Both the position numbers and the translations under genes were made by a program. The notes below the pieces were generated by a model that was not told the DNA's origin, searched no databases, and was given only the letters and a program-made list of their open reading frames with translations. Below are positions 8,994-16,204 of a stretch of DNA of 64,000 bases, piece by piece. The stretch comes from Gammaproteobacteria bacterium (GTDB lineage: Bacteria > Pseudomonadota > Gammaproteobacteria > Steroidobacterales > Steroidobacteraceae). The stretch lies in NCBI GenBank assembly GCA_028293745.1, contig JAQGOF010000223.1, positions 1-64,000 of the forward strand, in the 5' to 3' direction. Every line of letters begins with the position of its first letter. Positions within the stretch are counted from its first letter, which is position 1.

Positions 8994-9834
8994 TGCGCAC
9001 TTTGATCGTTACCCCTTCAAGATTGCCCACAACCTGGCCGGGCATTCTCTGCTGCAAATTCCGCGCCTGGTAGAGCTGGCGCGCTCGCTCGGTCATCCCA
9101 TTCTGTATTTTCGCGGTGATCACGCAATCAACCAGGTGGACGAGGGCAGCGCCGGAAAGCGGACGTTCGTCGATCGTAACCTGGCCCGGCCGGATCTGTC
9201 GCCCGTGGAAACCCTGGCGCAGATCGAGAGCTGCCGCGCCTGGATGCAACTGCGGGACGTGGGCGCAGACCCGGAATACGCGGCTCTGCTCGAGCAAATC
9301 ATCGACGAGTTCAGGGGGCCTGCGGAACGTGTTTCTCCCGGACTATCGGCTCCGCGGGCCGACATCTTCGTGAGCTCGCCCGGTTCGACGACGCCCTTCC
9401 ATCTGGATGAGGAGCACAACTTTCTCCTCCAGATCCGCGGGTCGAAGAAGTTCTCCATTGCCGACGGGTTCAATCCCGCTGTTCTCGAGCCTGAGCGGCT
9501 GCGCGCCTATTTCCACGGCAGTGGCGAGCTCGCACCGTATTCCGGGCACCTGGAACAACATTCGGTGCACGTCGATCTGGGCCCCGGCGAGGGCGTCCAC
9601 ATTCCGCCGTGCCATCCGCACTGGGTACAGAACGGCAACGAGGTGTCTGTCTCGCTGGGCATACTTTGGTTCAGCGACGTCACGGCCCGGCGGCGTCACT
9701 TGTATCGCGTGAATGGTTGGCTCGAGCGCGCGGGACTGCATCCTTCGGTGCCAGGCAGCAGTCCTTTGGGTGATTCCATCAAGGCGTTGCCGCTCGTCAT
9801 GAAGCGGCGCCTGAGGCGCTGGGTATACCGGTAG
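8911..9834 (+). CDS. JmjC/cupin-like Fe(II) oxygenase domain protein
   Basis: Predicted cytoplasmic cupin-fold protein of 307 aa resembling JmjC-type 2-oxoglutarate oxygenases. The metal triad can be read as His164 and Asp166 in TPFHLDEEHN plus a later histidine in HIPPCHPHWVQNG (His235 or His237), with an intervening LLQIRGSKKF typical of the fold. Such enzymes hydroxylate proteins or small molecules; the substrate here is unknown. The GTG at 8911 has GGAGA ten bases upstream; an upstream ATG at 8830 would run far into the opposite gene. It ends directly against the TTG of the PPTase gene, so the two are probably cotranscribed and translationally coupled. A role in tailoring the NRPS-PKS product or the polysaccharide is inference from position. 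Confidence 0.8.
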   Translation: MIQTVAAPAQERSDQAGNLLALDEDLFTAHFDRYPFKIAHNLAGHSLLQIPRLVELARSLGHPILYFRGDHAINQVDEGSAGKRTFVDRNLARPDLSPVETLAQIESCRAWMQLRDVGADPEYAALLEQIIDEFRGPAERVSPGLSAPRADIFVSSPGSTTPFHLDEEHNFLLQIRGSKKFSIADGFNPAVLEPERLRAYFHGSGELAPYSGHLEQHSVHVDLGPGEGVHIPPCHPHWVQNGNEVSVSLGILWFSDVTARRRHLYRVNGWLERAGLHPSVPGSSPLGDSIKALPLVMKRRLRRWVYR

Positions 9835-10521
9835 TTGGAAAATCCAGCAAAGCTATCGGCCGAGCTATCCGGCCTGTTCCCCCCGGGTGTGATCGCAGCC
9901 GAACTGACCGTACCTGCGCCACGCGAGCTGCTGACTGCGGCTGAGCTGCAGTTCATCGCCCATTGCGCCGAGAAACGAATTCAAGACTTCGCCGCGGGCC
10001 GTGCCTGTGCTCATCGGGTACTGGGCGAGCTGGGTCTTCCCGACTTCTCCCTCCTCGCGGGCGGGCACCGTGAACCGATCTGGCCTCCTTCGGTCATCGG
10101 GAGCATTACTCACACCTGCGGCTACGGGGCTGCGGTCGTCGCGCGCCAACGTGATCTGAGAAGCGTTGGCCTGGATTGCGAAGTCATTGACTCGGTCGAC
10201 GAAGAGCTATGGTCGCGCATCTGCACACCCGCCGAGATCGAGCGGCTGGCGCAATTGCCACCGGCCCGGCGAGGCCGCCAGGCAGCCCTGATCTTCGCGG
10301 CCAAGGAAGCTTTCTATAAGTGTCAGTTCCCGCTGACGCGCGAATGGGTCGGGTTCGAGGACGTGGTCATCGAGCCGCTGGAATGGCCCGTAACGACTGG
10401 AAGTCTGCGCATAATCCCCCAGAAGACGCTCCCTTTGGCGGCCGGAGTGGTCGCCGCGCTCGTGAGCCGTTTTCAGTTCCGGGGCCCGTGGGTCATCACC
10501 GCGGTTACGGCACCGAATTAA
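9835..10521 (+). CDS. 4'-phosphopantetheinyl transferase (EntD/Sfp-type)
   Basis: Transfers 4'-phosphopantetheine from CoA to the serine of carrier domains, making them active. The 228-aa protein has the EntD-type layout: LFPPGV near the N-terminus, FAAGRACAHRVL near 54-65, PIWPPSVIGSITH near 80, the metal-binding VGLDCEVID near 110 and FAAKEAFYK near 150. The TTG start follows the TAG of the oxygenase gene without a gap, which suggests re-initiation by the same ribosomes. The two carrier domains of the NRPS-PKS at the left end of the window (Ser552 and Ser1584) are obvious candidate substrates. The family assignment is firm; the partner is inferred. Confidence 0.93.
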   Translation: MENPAKLSAELSGLFPPGVIAAELTVPAPRELLTAAELQFIAHCAEKRIQDFAAGRACAHRVLGELGLPDFSLLAGGHREPIWPPSVIGSITHTCGYGAAVVARQRDLRSVGLDCEVIDSVDEELWSRICTPAEIERLAQLPPARRGRQAALIFAAKEAFYKCQFPLTREWVGFEDVVIEPLEWPVTTGSLRIIPQKTLPLAAGVVAALVSRFQFRGPWVITAVTAPN

Positions 10522-10574
10522 GGGCTTACCGCGCGCCGATTGTGACGTGAGGCACGGAAGAAGTGGCGGCATTC

Positions 10575-10593
10575 TTTACACTTAAGGTGTAAA
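10575..10593. promoter_or_regulatory. Inverted repeat TTTACAC-N5-GTGTAAA
   Basis: Perfect 7-base arms flank TTAAG, 41 bases before the start of the PrsR-like regulator gene. It looks like the operator of a dimeric DNA-binding protein, possibly for autoregulation. It is AT-rich against a G+C-rich background. No T-run follows, so it is unlikely to be a terminator of the PPTase gene. Confidence 0.5.
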
Positions 10594-10634
10594 GTTCTGG
10601 TGTCTTCGCGACGGGTTAGGAGACGGAGGCACGC

Positions 10635-12089
10635 ATGGCACAGGAGCTGTTGCCGGCTGCGCAGATGCAGCGACGCAAGCTTCTCATTCTGGAGAACGAT
10701 CGCAGCTTGCGCCGTGAGCTCGAGCAGATCTTTGCGGATCTGGAGGTCACGTCGACCGAGACTTCAGAGGAGGCCCTCGTCCTGGTGCGCCGCCTGGAGC
10801 CGGACGTGGTCCTGTTCGACCTGGGCGCGGCTCGCGAGCCGGCCGTGGCGGCCCAGAGCCTGGATCTGCTGCGTCAGATCCTGAATCTGTCCCCTGACAC
10901 CAAGATCATCGCCATGACCGAGCATGACGCCCGCGAGCTCGCCGTCGCGGCCGTGGGGCTCGGCGCCGCCGATTTCTATCACAAGCCGCTCGATGGCGGC
11001 GTGTTGTCCATCGTCGTGCGTCGCGCGTTCCGGATTCGCGAGCTGGAGGAGGAGAACTGGCGCCTGCGTGAGCGAACCGGCTCGATGGCGCTCGATGGCA
11101 TCATCGGTGTGAGCGATTCCATGCGCAGCGTGTGCCGCATGATCGAGAAGGTTGCTCCAACCAGCGCGACCGTGCTGCTGCTCGGTGACAGCGGCACGGG
11201 CAAGGAGCTGCTGGCGCGCGCCGTTCACAGGCTTTCCGGCCGTTCACACCTGCAGTTTGTCGCCATCAACTGCGCGGCCATCCCGGACAACCTGCTCGAG
11301 AGCGAGTTGTTCGGTTACGAGAAGGGCGCGTTCACGGGCGCCGCCAGGACAACACCCGGCAAACTCGAAGCGGCCAACGGCGGCACCGTCTTTCTCGATG
11401 AGATCGGGGAGATGCCCGCATCGCTGCAGGCGAAAATGTTGCGCGTACTGCAGGAGCGGACCGTGGAGCGGATCGGGGGGCGCACGCCCATTCCGCTCGA
11501 TCTGCGCATCATCTGCGCAACCAACCGCAAACTCGACGTCCTCATCGGTACCGGCGCGTTCCGCGACGATCTGTTCTACCGTATCAGCGAAGTGGCCATC
11601 CGCATCCCGCCGCTGCGCGAGCGGCAGGGCGACAGCCTGTTGCTCGCACAAGTGCTGGTGCAGGAGATGGCGGCGCGTTTCAACCGGCCCACGCGCGGCC
11701 TTGCGCCCGATGCGATTCGGGCGATCCAGGCACATCGCTGGCCTGGCAACGTGCGCGAGCTGGAAAACCGCATCAAGGGCGCGGTGATCATGGCCGAAGG
11801 CTCGGTGGTCACGGCCAGTGATCTGGGATTGCAGGACCCGGGGGATGATCCCGACTATCTCAATCTGCGCGTTGCACGCCAGCGCGCCGAGGCACAGGCC
11901 GTCAGGCAGTCGCTCGCAGTCGCGAGTGGGAATCTGTCGCGCGCCGCGAAGTTGCTCGGTGTGACTCGTCCAACTCTCTACGATCTGCTCGCGAAGAATC
12001 AGATCGATCCTGCCCAGTTCGGCCGCTCGGCAGCGGCACCCGACGATCCGTCGCTGGGAGACGGATCGCCGGAGCCGCGCGAGGTTTGA
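10635..12089 (+). CDS. prsR: Sigma-54 response regulator, PEP-CTERM-box type (PrsR-like)
   Basis: NtrC-family activator of 484 aa. The receiver domain (about 14-130) has KLLILEND at its start, phospho-acceptor Asp62 in VVLFDLG and Lys117 in FYHKP. The AAA+ domain has Walker A GDSGTGKE (184-191), the sigma-54 contact loop GAFTGA (231-236) and GGTVFLDEIGEMP. A Fis-type helix-turn-helix closes the protein (AAKLLGVTRPTLYDLL). The receiver layout and the RPTLYDL ending match the response regulators that control exosortase A-associated exopolysaccharide genes. The start is supported by GGAGG nine bases before the ATG. No partner histidine kinase is in the window; in related loci a PrsK-type kinase usually lies nearby. 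Likely targets are the sigma-54-like elements at 33482 and 44849, which is inference. Confidence 0.92.
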   Translation: MAQELLPAAQMQRRKLLILENDRSLRRELEQIFADLEVTSTETSEEALVLVRRLEPDVVLFDLGAAREPAVAAQSLDLLRQILNLSPDTKIIAMTEHDARELAVAAVGLGAADFYHKPLDGGVLSIVVRRAFRIRELEEENWRLRERTGSMALDGIIGVSDSMRSVCRMIEKVAPTSATVLLLGDSGTGKELLARAVHRLSGRSHLQFVAINCAAIPDNLLESELFGYEKGAFTGAARTTPGKLEAANGGTVFLDEIGEMPASLQAKMLRVLQERTVERIGGRTPIPLDLRIICATNRKLDVLIGTGAFRDDLFYRISEVAIRIPPLRERQGDSLLLAQVLVQEMAARFNRPTRGLAPDAIRAIQAHRWPGNVRELENRIKGAVIMAEGSVVTASDLGLQDPGDDPDYLNLRVARQRAEAQAVRQSLAVASGNLSRAAKLLGVTRPTLYDLLAKNQIDPAQFGRSAAAPDDPSLGDGSPEPREV

Positions 12090-12097
12090 CCGGCTGC

Positions 12098-12790
12098 TCA
12101 GTCCACCTGCGTGGCTACTTCGCCCGAGAGGGAGCTTTCCTTGCCCGAGGCGTTATAGGCCGTCACGGCAAAGTAGTATGTGCCCGTCGGCAGATTCTGC
12201 ACTACGTACGTTGTGAGTCCGGCATTGGAGACCTGGATGCTGTCCGAGTAGCTCTTGGACGCCGAGCCGTAGTGAACCTTGTACCCCTTGAGGTCCATGA
12301 GCGCCGAGCCGTCCGAATTCTCGGTCGGCGCCTGCCACGACAGTGTCACCGTGTTCGACTTGCTGGTGGCCGCTGCAACTGTGATGGTGAACGCTGGGAG
12401 TGCGACGACGTTGGCGCCGCTCACGAGGTTGATGGTAATCCCGGGATACTGGCCAACGCTGCTGGTGTCGGGAGTGCCCGACAACTGTCCCGTGGAGGTG
12501 TTGAATTTAGCCCACGGCGGTATGTGGGCAATGGTGAATTGAGCCGTACCGCTCGTATTGACGGCCTTGGGCTGAAAAGAGTAGGGCTGGCCCGCAACGG
12601 CCGTGGTGGAAGGGATGCCCGCTACGGTGGGCGTAGTCGTCGGTGAGCGATCGATCGGAGTGGCTCCCGAGCCGGTGCTCACCGCGCTCGACCCCGAGGC
12701 GCTCGCACCACCACATCCGGTCAGGCTCCCCAGAGCCACAACCATCCCCGCAACCAACATCGAATGCAAACCGAAACCCGCTTTCGTCAT
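12098..12790 (-). CDS. Lipoprotein with Ig-like and fibronectin III domains
   Basis: Exported lipoprotein of 230 aa. The signal peptide ends in the lipobox L-T-G-C, then comes a Ser/Thr/Gly-rich linker. The first domain is a putative Ig (He_PIG) domain with AVAGQPYSFQPKA, PPWAKFNTSTGQLSGTP. The second is a fibronectin type III domain with VTLSWQAPTENSDGS, GYKVHYG and GTYYFAVTAYNASGKES at the C-terminus. Such domains bind carbohydrate or mediate adhesion, so a surface or matrix role is likely. The ATG at 12790 is preceded by GGGGG; an upstream extension to 12985 would encode the leader RNA, not protein. The gene sits behind a class I c-di-GMP riboswitch, so its expression should follow c-di-GMP level. 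It converges on the PrsR-like gene with an 8-base gap. Confidence 0.85.
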   Translation of the reverse strand: MTKAGFGLHSMLVAGMVVALGSLTGCGGASASGSSAVSTGSGATPIDRSPTTTPTVAGIPSTTAVAGQPYSFQPKAVNTSGTAQFTIAHIPPWAKFNTSTGQLSGTPDTSSVGQYPGITINLVSGANVVALPAFTITVAAATSKSNTVTLSWQAPTENSDGSALMDLKGYKVHYGSASKSYSDSIQVSNAGLTTYVVQNLPTGTYYFAVTAYNASGKESSLSGEVATQVD

Positions 12791-12794
12791 CTGA

Positions 12795-12941
12795 AAGACC
12801 CCCGGCAACGCCGTAAAAAACAAAATCGGGCGGCGAGCCTCGGGGCGGACACTCTCGAGCCAAAAAGCGGGTTGCCGGACGATGCTGCTGCATCGTCCGT
12901 TAACGAAATCGCGGCTTGATGAGCGATTCCGGCAACCCCGC
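12795..12941 (-). promoter_or_regulatory. Riboswitch expression platform with competing stems
   Basis: Read on the minus strand, the aptamer segment GCGGGGTTGCCGG (12929-12941) can pair with CCGGCAACCCGC (12867-12878), which is followed at once by TTTTT (12862-12866), giving an intrinsic terminator. The same middle segment can instead pair with GTTGCCGG (12802-12809) lying just before the ribosome binding site. A separate perfect 10-bp hairpin with loop AGCA (12876-12899) abuts the middle segment. The three complementary segments show how the aptamer could control termination and/or translation of the lipoprotein gene. Confidence 0.65.
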
Positions 12942-13015
12942 TGTCGTAGGCTCGTGCCGTTAGACCGGAGGTTTTGCGCCCCCATCTTTCGATGGGTTTG
13001 CCCTTATGTGCACTC
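12921..13015 (-). ncRNA. Cyclic di-GMP-I (GEMM) riboswitch aptamer
   Basis: On the minus strand the sequence matches the GEMM-I consensus point by point. The segment AAGGGCAAACC is followed by a CCCATC stem capped by a GAAA tetraloop (12987-12990). Next come GCGCAAAACCTCCGG (12965-12979) and TCTAA, then GCGGGGTTGCCGG (12929-12941) near the 3' side. Closing pairs GAGTG (13011-13015) and CGCTC (12921-12925) form P1. The base equivalent to Vc2 G20 is G, which favours c-di-GMP over cyclic GMP-AMP, and the A of the conserved GCAAA (Vc2 A47) is kept. It lies 130 bases before the ATG of the Ig/FN3 lipoprotein gene, on the same strand. Confidence 0.92.
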
Positions 13016-13249
13016 GCAGGTGCGTTTTCATACATGCACTCACCGTGCCACCCGGTGCAACTCCTTGTATTGCAGGGAATTGGCGGCCTCGGGCACGTGC
13101 GCAGCAGAGTGGGAGGCGCGTTTTTTGTAGCCACCGACCGACAGCTGGAGCGCGTCCGGTGCCCCCGCGGCGACTAAGGAGTTGATTAACAATAAGAAAC
13201 ACCCAGTCGCGAGTTACCGACGCTGCTTCAGCTTCCGGCCGAGGTTGGT
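13016..13249. promoter_or_regulatory. Divergent intergenic region, riboswitch leader / sugar transferase
   Basis: No gene was seen. The region should hold the promoter of the riboswitch RNA (leftward) and that of the sugar transferase gene (rightward). An AT-richer patch at 13176-13203 (GAGTTGATTAACAATAAGAAAC) is the best place for the rightward promoter, but clear paired boxes were not found. Confidence 0.3.
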
Positions 13250-14728
13250 TTGGATAATCGGTGGTCGGTCGCGGGATCTGTGCTGTCCGGGTACGATGAC
13301 GGGATGACCAATCCCGTTGTGTTGAAGCACACGCTACCCATGGTAGCGCTGACGATCGCGCAGGGAATTGCCCTGCCGTGCTTCGCCACCGGCCTGCTGG
13401 CGCTCGAGTGCTGGTATTTCGGCGCGCCCTTCGATCAGCCCTTCGTGCTGCTGCTGACGCTCGTCATGGTGTTGGGAGCGGTGCTGCTGCAGCCGGAGCG
13501 TGGGCTCATGCCGCAGCTGATCGGCGGCCGCCGCAAGCTGGTCACCCGGCTGGCACTGCGCTGGCTGATCCTGCTGTTTGCGCTGCTGACCGTGGGTTAC
13601 GCGACCAAGAGCTCCGAAGATTTCTCGCGCCGGGTGGTGTTGACTTGGGCCGTTACGACGCCGGGATTCCTCGTGGGCATCGCTCTGCTCATCCACGAGG
13701 CTCTCAAGCAGCTCCTCGCGGATCCGGAAAGTGCCCGCCGTGCGATTTTCGCGGGCTACAACGAGATCAGCGTTTCACTCGCGCAGCGTGTCGAGCGCAC
13801 ATCAGCCTCCGCATTGCGGATCGAAGGCTTCTTCGACGACCGCGCCCCGCAGCGTCTGGGCGCGCAGACATCGGAAGCGCTGGCGTTCGAGCCAGCGCTC
13901 AGGGGCGGCCTGAAGGATATCGTCGCCTACGTGCAACAGAATGCGATCGATGTCATTTTCGTTGCGCTGCCGGTCAGCCACATCACCCGGGTCCAAACAC
14001 TGCTCGACGACCTGCGCGATACCACCGTTTCCATCTATTACGTGCCCATGGTGTTTCCGCTCGACTCCATCCAGGGCGGCACCAGCGAGTTCCTGGGAGT
14101 CCCGCTGATCGCGCTGTGCGAGACGCCGTTTCACGGCTCGCGCGGTGTCAGCAAGCGCCTCACGGACCTGACGCTGGCCTCCCTCATACTCATACCGGCC
14201 GCGCCGTTCATGCTGATCATCGCGCTGTTGGTCCGGCTGTCTTCGCCGGGCCCGGTCATTTTCAAACAGCCCCGCTACGGGCTCGATGGCCGGCTGATCA
14301 TCGTGTACAAGTTTCGCACCATGCGGGTGACGGAAGACGGCGATTCGATCCGCCAGGCCACCCAGTCGGACTCCAGGATCACCTCCCTCGGGCGCCTCCT
14401 GCGCCGCACCTCGATCGATGAATTGCCGCAACTGCTCAACGTTCTGCAGGGCCGGATGAGCCTGGTCGGCCCACGGCCACATGCCGTTGCCCACAACGAG
14501 CTGTATCGCAAGTTGATCAAGGGCTACATGCTGCGGCACAAAGTGACCCCGGGCATGACGGGTCTCGCCCAGGTGCACGGCATGCGTGGTGAGACTCAGA
14601 CGCTTGAGCAGATGGAAGCCCGTCTGAAATATGACCTCGATTACCTGCGCAACTGGTCGCCGCTGCTGGACCTGAAGATTCTCTTCAAGACGCTGCTGAT
14701 CGTGGTGCGCGGCGAGAAGGCCTACTGA
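13250..14728 (+). CDS. Polyprenyl glycosylphosphotransferase (WcaJ-like)
   Basis: Initiating enzyme that transfers a sugar 1-phosphate from UDP-sugar to undecaprenyl phosphate at the inner membrane. Up to 492 aa. The N-terminal half has about four membrane helices and a Rossmann-like CoA-binding domain (FAGYNEISVSLAQRV to DVIFVALP). A further helix near 310-330 precedes the catalytic bacterial sugar transferase domain with PGPVIFKQPRYG, YKFRTM, SIDELPQLLNVL, MSLVGPRPHA and PGMTGLAQV. The TTG at 13250 has GAGG five bases upstream; the ATG at 13304 is an alternative start that leaves all domains intact. Its end overlaps the convergent polymerase gene by 7 bases. Glucose-1-phosphate is the usual substrate of the closest kind, but that cannot be read from sequence. 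Confidence 0.92.
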   Translation: MDNRWSVAGSVLSGYDDGMTNPVVLKHTLPMVALTIAQGIALPCFATGLLALECWYFGAPFDQPFVLLLTLVMVLGAVLLQPERGLMPQLIGGRRKLVTRLALRWLILLFALLTVGYATKSSEDFSRRVVLTWAVTTPGFLVGIALLIHEALKQLLADPESARRAIFAGYNEISVSLAQRVERTSASALRIEGFFDDRAPQRLGAQTSEALAFEPALRGGLKDIVAYVQQNAIDVIFVALPVSHITRVQTLLDDLRDTTVSIYYVPMVFPLDSIQGGTSEFLGVPLIALCETPFHGSRGVSKRLTDLTLASLILIPAAPFMLIIALLVRLSSPGPVIFKQPRYGLDGRLIIVYKFRTMRVTEDGDSIRQATQSDSRITSLGRLLRRTSIDELPQLLNVLQGRMSLVGPRPHAVAHNELYRKLIKGYMLRHKVTPGMTGLAQVHGMRGETQTLEQMEARLKYDLDYLRNWSPLLDLKILFKTLLIVVRGEKAY

Positions 14729-16059
14729 GGTACTTGTGAGCGTTGCGCGAGAGGATATGCCGTGCTGCTGCGGCTCACCTCTGCCGCGAGCTGCATCCGC
14801 CGCGCGGCGATGATGCCCGAGAAATACCAGAACATGTAGGAGAGCGAAGCGAACAGGTGGATGGCGCTGTAGAACGTGGCCAACGTGATGACCACGACCA
14901 CGCCGATCCAACCGACGGCCATTGATCCGACGAGTCCCGAGTCCGAGCGTGCCACGGCAATCGCGTCGCGGAATACCAGCCAGTAGAGCAGGAAGACCAG
15001 CGCCGTGCCGAGCAGGCCCACCTCCAGGATGAACACCGTGACGGAGAGGATGACGAAGCTCTTGAAGAGGCCTGCATAGTTGCCGCTGAAGGCCTGTCCC
15101 AGGTTGGATGTCGATGCGTTGCCCAGCCCCAGCCCGAACGCCAAATGGACAGGATCGCGCGACAGATACTGCATGGGGACTTTCAAGGCATCACCGCGGC
15201 GGACCGGAGCCGTGGTTCCCACGCCCACATGCGTGGAATTCATGTACTTGTCCATCTCCTGCTGATTGGTGAAGAAGTCCTCGATGTGCTTGTTGCCCTT
15301 GTAGGGGCTGTACACCTCCATCGCGTCGTAAACCGGTATCAGGATGGCCGCGAATGCGACGAGCAGGCCCGCGCCCGCGGCCAGTACCTTCAGCCGCTTC
15401 CCCGCTGGCGAGCCCGCAGCGATAGTGGTCAGCAGCCCGGCCGGAAGCAGCAGGACCGTTGCCTTGGTCTCATCGATCATGGTCGGGAACAACAGCGCAA
15501 AGAACAGGATCACGAAATGCCACTTGTTCACCCGGTTCTTCATCATGAAGCCGACGGCCAGCAGGGTGCAGCAGATGAGAAAGATCGACAGGACTCCCGA
15601 GTCGACCAGCGTGCCGCGGACGTCGTCGCCGGAGAAGCGTTGCGCGCTGTAAATGACGTAACGCTGATAGACCGTGATTGGAATCTGAATCAGCGCGATC
15701 GCCAGGATGAGCTTGATCTGCTGCTGCAACTGCTTGTCCGTAAACGGATAGACGGCTGGCAGCAGGAATAGGGGAATGGCGCGCAGATACGAGCGCATGC
15801 CCGCAAGGGTAGGGCCGGAGCCGACATCGTTGGTCAGAATCCCACACAGAATGATCACCGACAGCAGGCCGAAGACGAACCAATACTTCGGCGCTACGAA
15901 GGCGAACCCGTAGCGCACGCCACGCATGAGAATCACGATGACGGCGATCAGTGAGAACACCTCGGGGATCAGCCGTAGGTAGCCAACGAGATTGAAGGCC
16001 TGGACGAGGCAATCAACCAGGGTGGCGGCCAGAATCAATATCAGCACTAGTACATGCAT
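14722..16059 (-). CDS. Putative polysaccharide polymerase (Wzy/O-antigen ligase-like)
   Basis: Polytopic inner-membrane protein of 445 aa with about ten to twelve hydrophobic segments and one long periplasmic loop (about 255-315, with the YSPYKGNKHIEDFF and GDALKVPMQYLSRDP stretches). This layout, with a glycine-rich FGLGLGNAS segment after the loop, is that of Wzy-type polymerases and O-antigen ligases, which join lipid-linked repeat units in the periplasm. Sequence conservation in these families is low, so the assignment rests on topology and on its place between the initiating transferase and an acyltransferase. It was checked against the exosortase pattern and lacks the expected Cys/Arg/His arrangement. 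Confidence 0.7.
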   Translation of the reverse strand: MHVLVLILILAATLVDCLVQAFNLVGYLRLIPEVFSLIAVIVILMRGVRYGFAFVAPKYWFVFGLLSVIILCGILTNDVGSGPTLAGMRSYLRAIPLFLLPAVYPFTDKQLQQQIKLILAIALIQIPITVYQRYVIYSAQRFSGDDVRGTLVDSGVLSIFLICCTLLAVGFMMKNRVNKWHFVILFFALLFPTMIDETKATVLLLPAGLLTTIAAGSPAGKRLKVLAAGAGLLVAFAAILIPVYDAMEVYSPYKGNKHIEDFFTNQQEMDKYMNSTHVGVGTTAPVRRGDALKVPMQYLSRDPVHLAFGLGLGNASTSNLGQAFSGNYAGLFKSFVILSVTVFILEVGLLGTALVFLLYWLVFRDAIAVARSDSGLVGSMAVGWIGVVVVITLATFYSAIHLFASLSYMFWYFSGIIAARRMQLAAEVSRSSTAYPLAQRSQVPQ

Positions 16060-16204
16060 TGCTCGCTACCCGACGGCTTGCGTGAAGTCTATGTCATAAC
16101 TTGCGGGATGGCCCACGGATCCGCCCTATGGAGCCCCAACCGCCCAATTGCTGCAGCGTGAGCTCGGCAGCGAGGAAAATCGAGGGTGGCAAGCGAGCTG
16201 GCCA

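Noticed and set aside
12791-12985. N-terminal extension of the Ig/FN3 lipoprotein to 12985
   Set aside because: The extended part would encode the riboswitch region, and the extension places a hydrophobic signal peptide in the middle of the protein. ATG 12790 gives a proper lipoprotein signal.
14722-16059. Polytopic protein considered as a possible exosortase
   Set aside because: Exosortases have conserved Cys, Arg and His residues in fixed loops and about eight helices; this protein has a long periplasmic loop and no such pattern, fitting a polymerase better.
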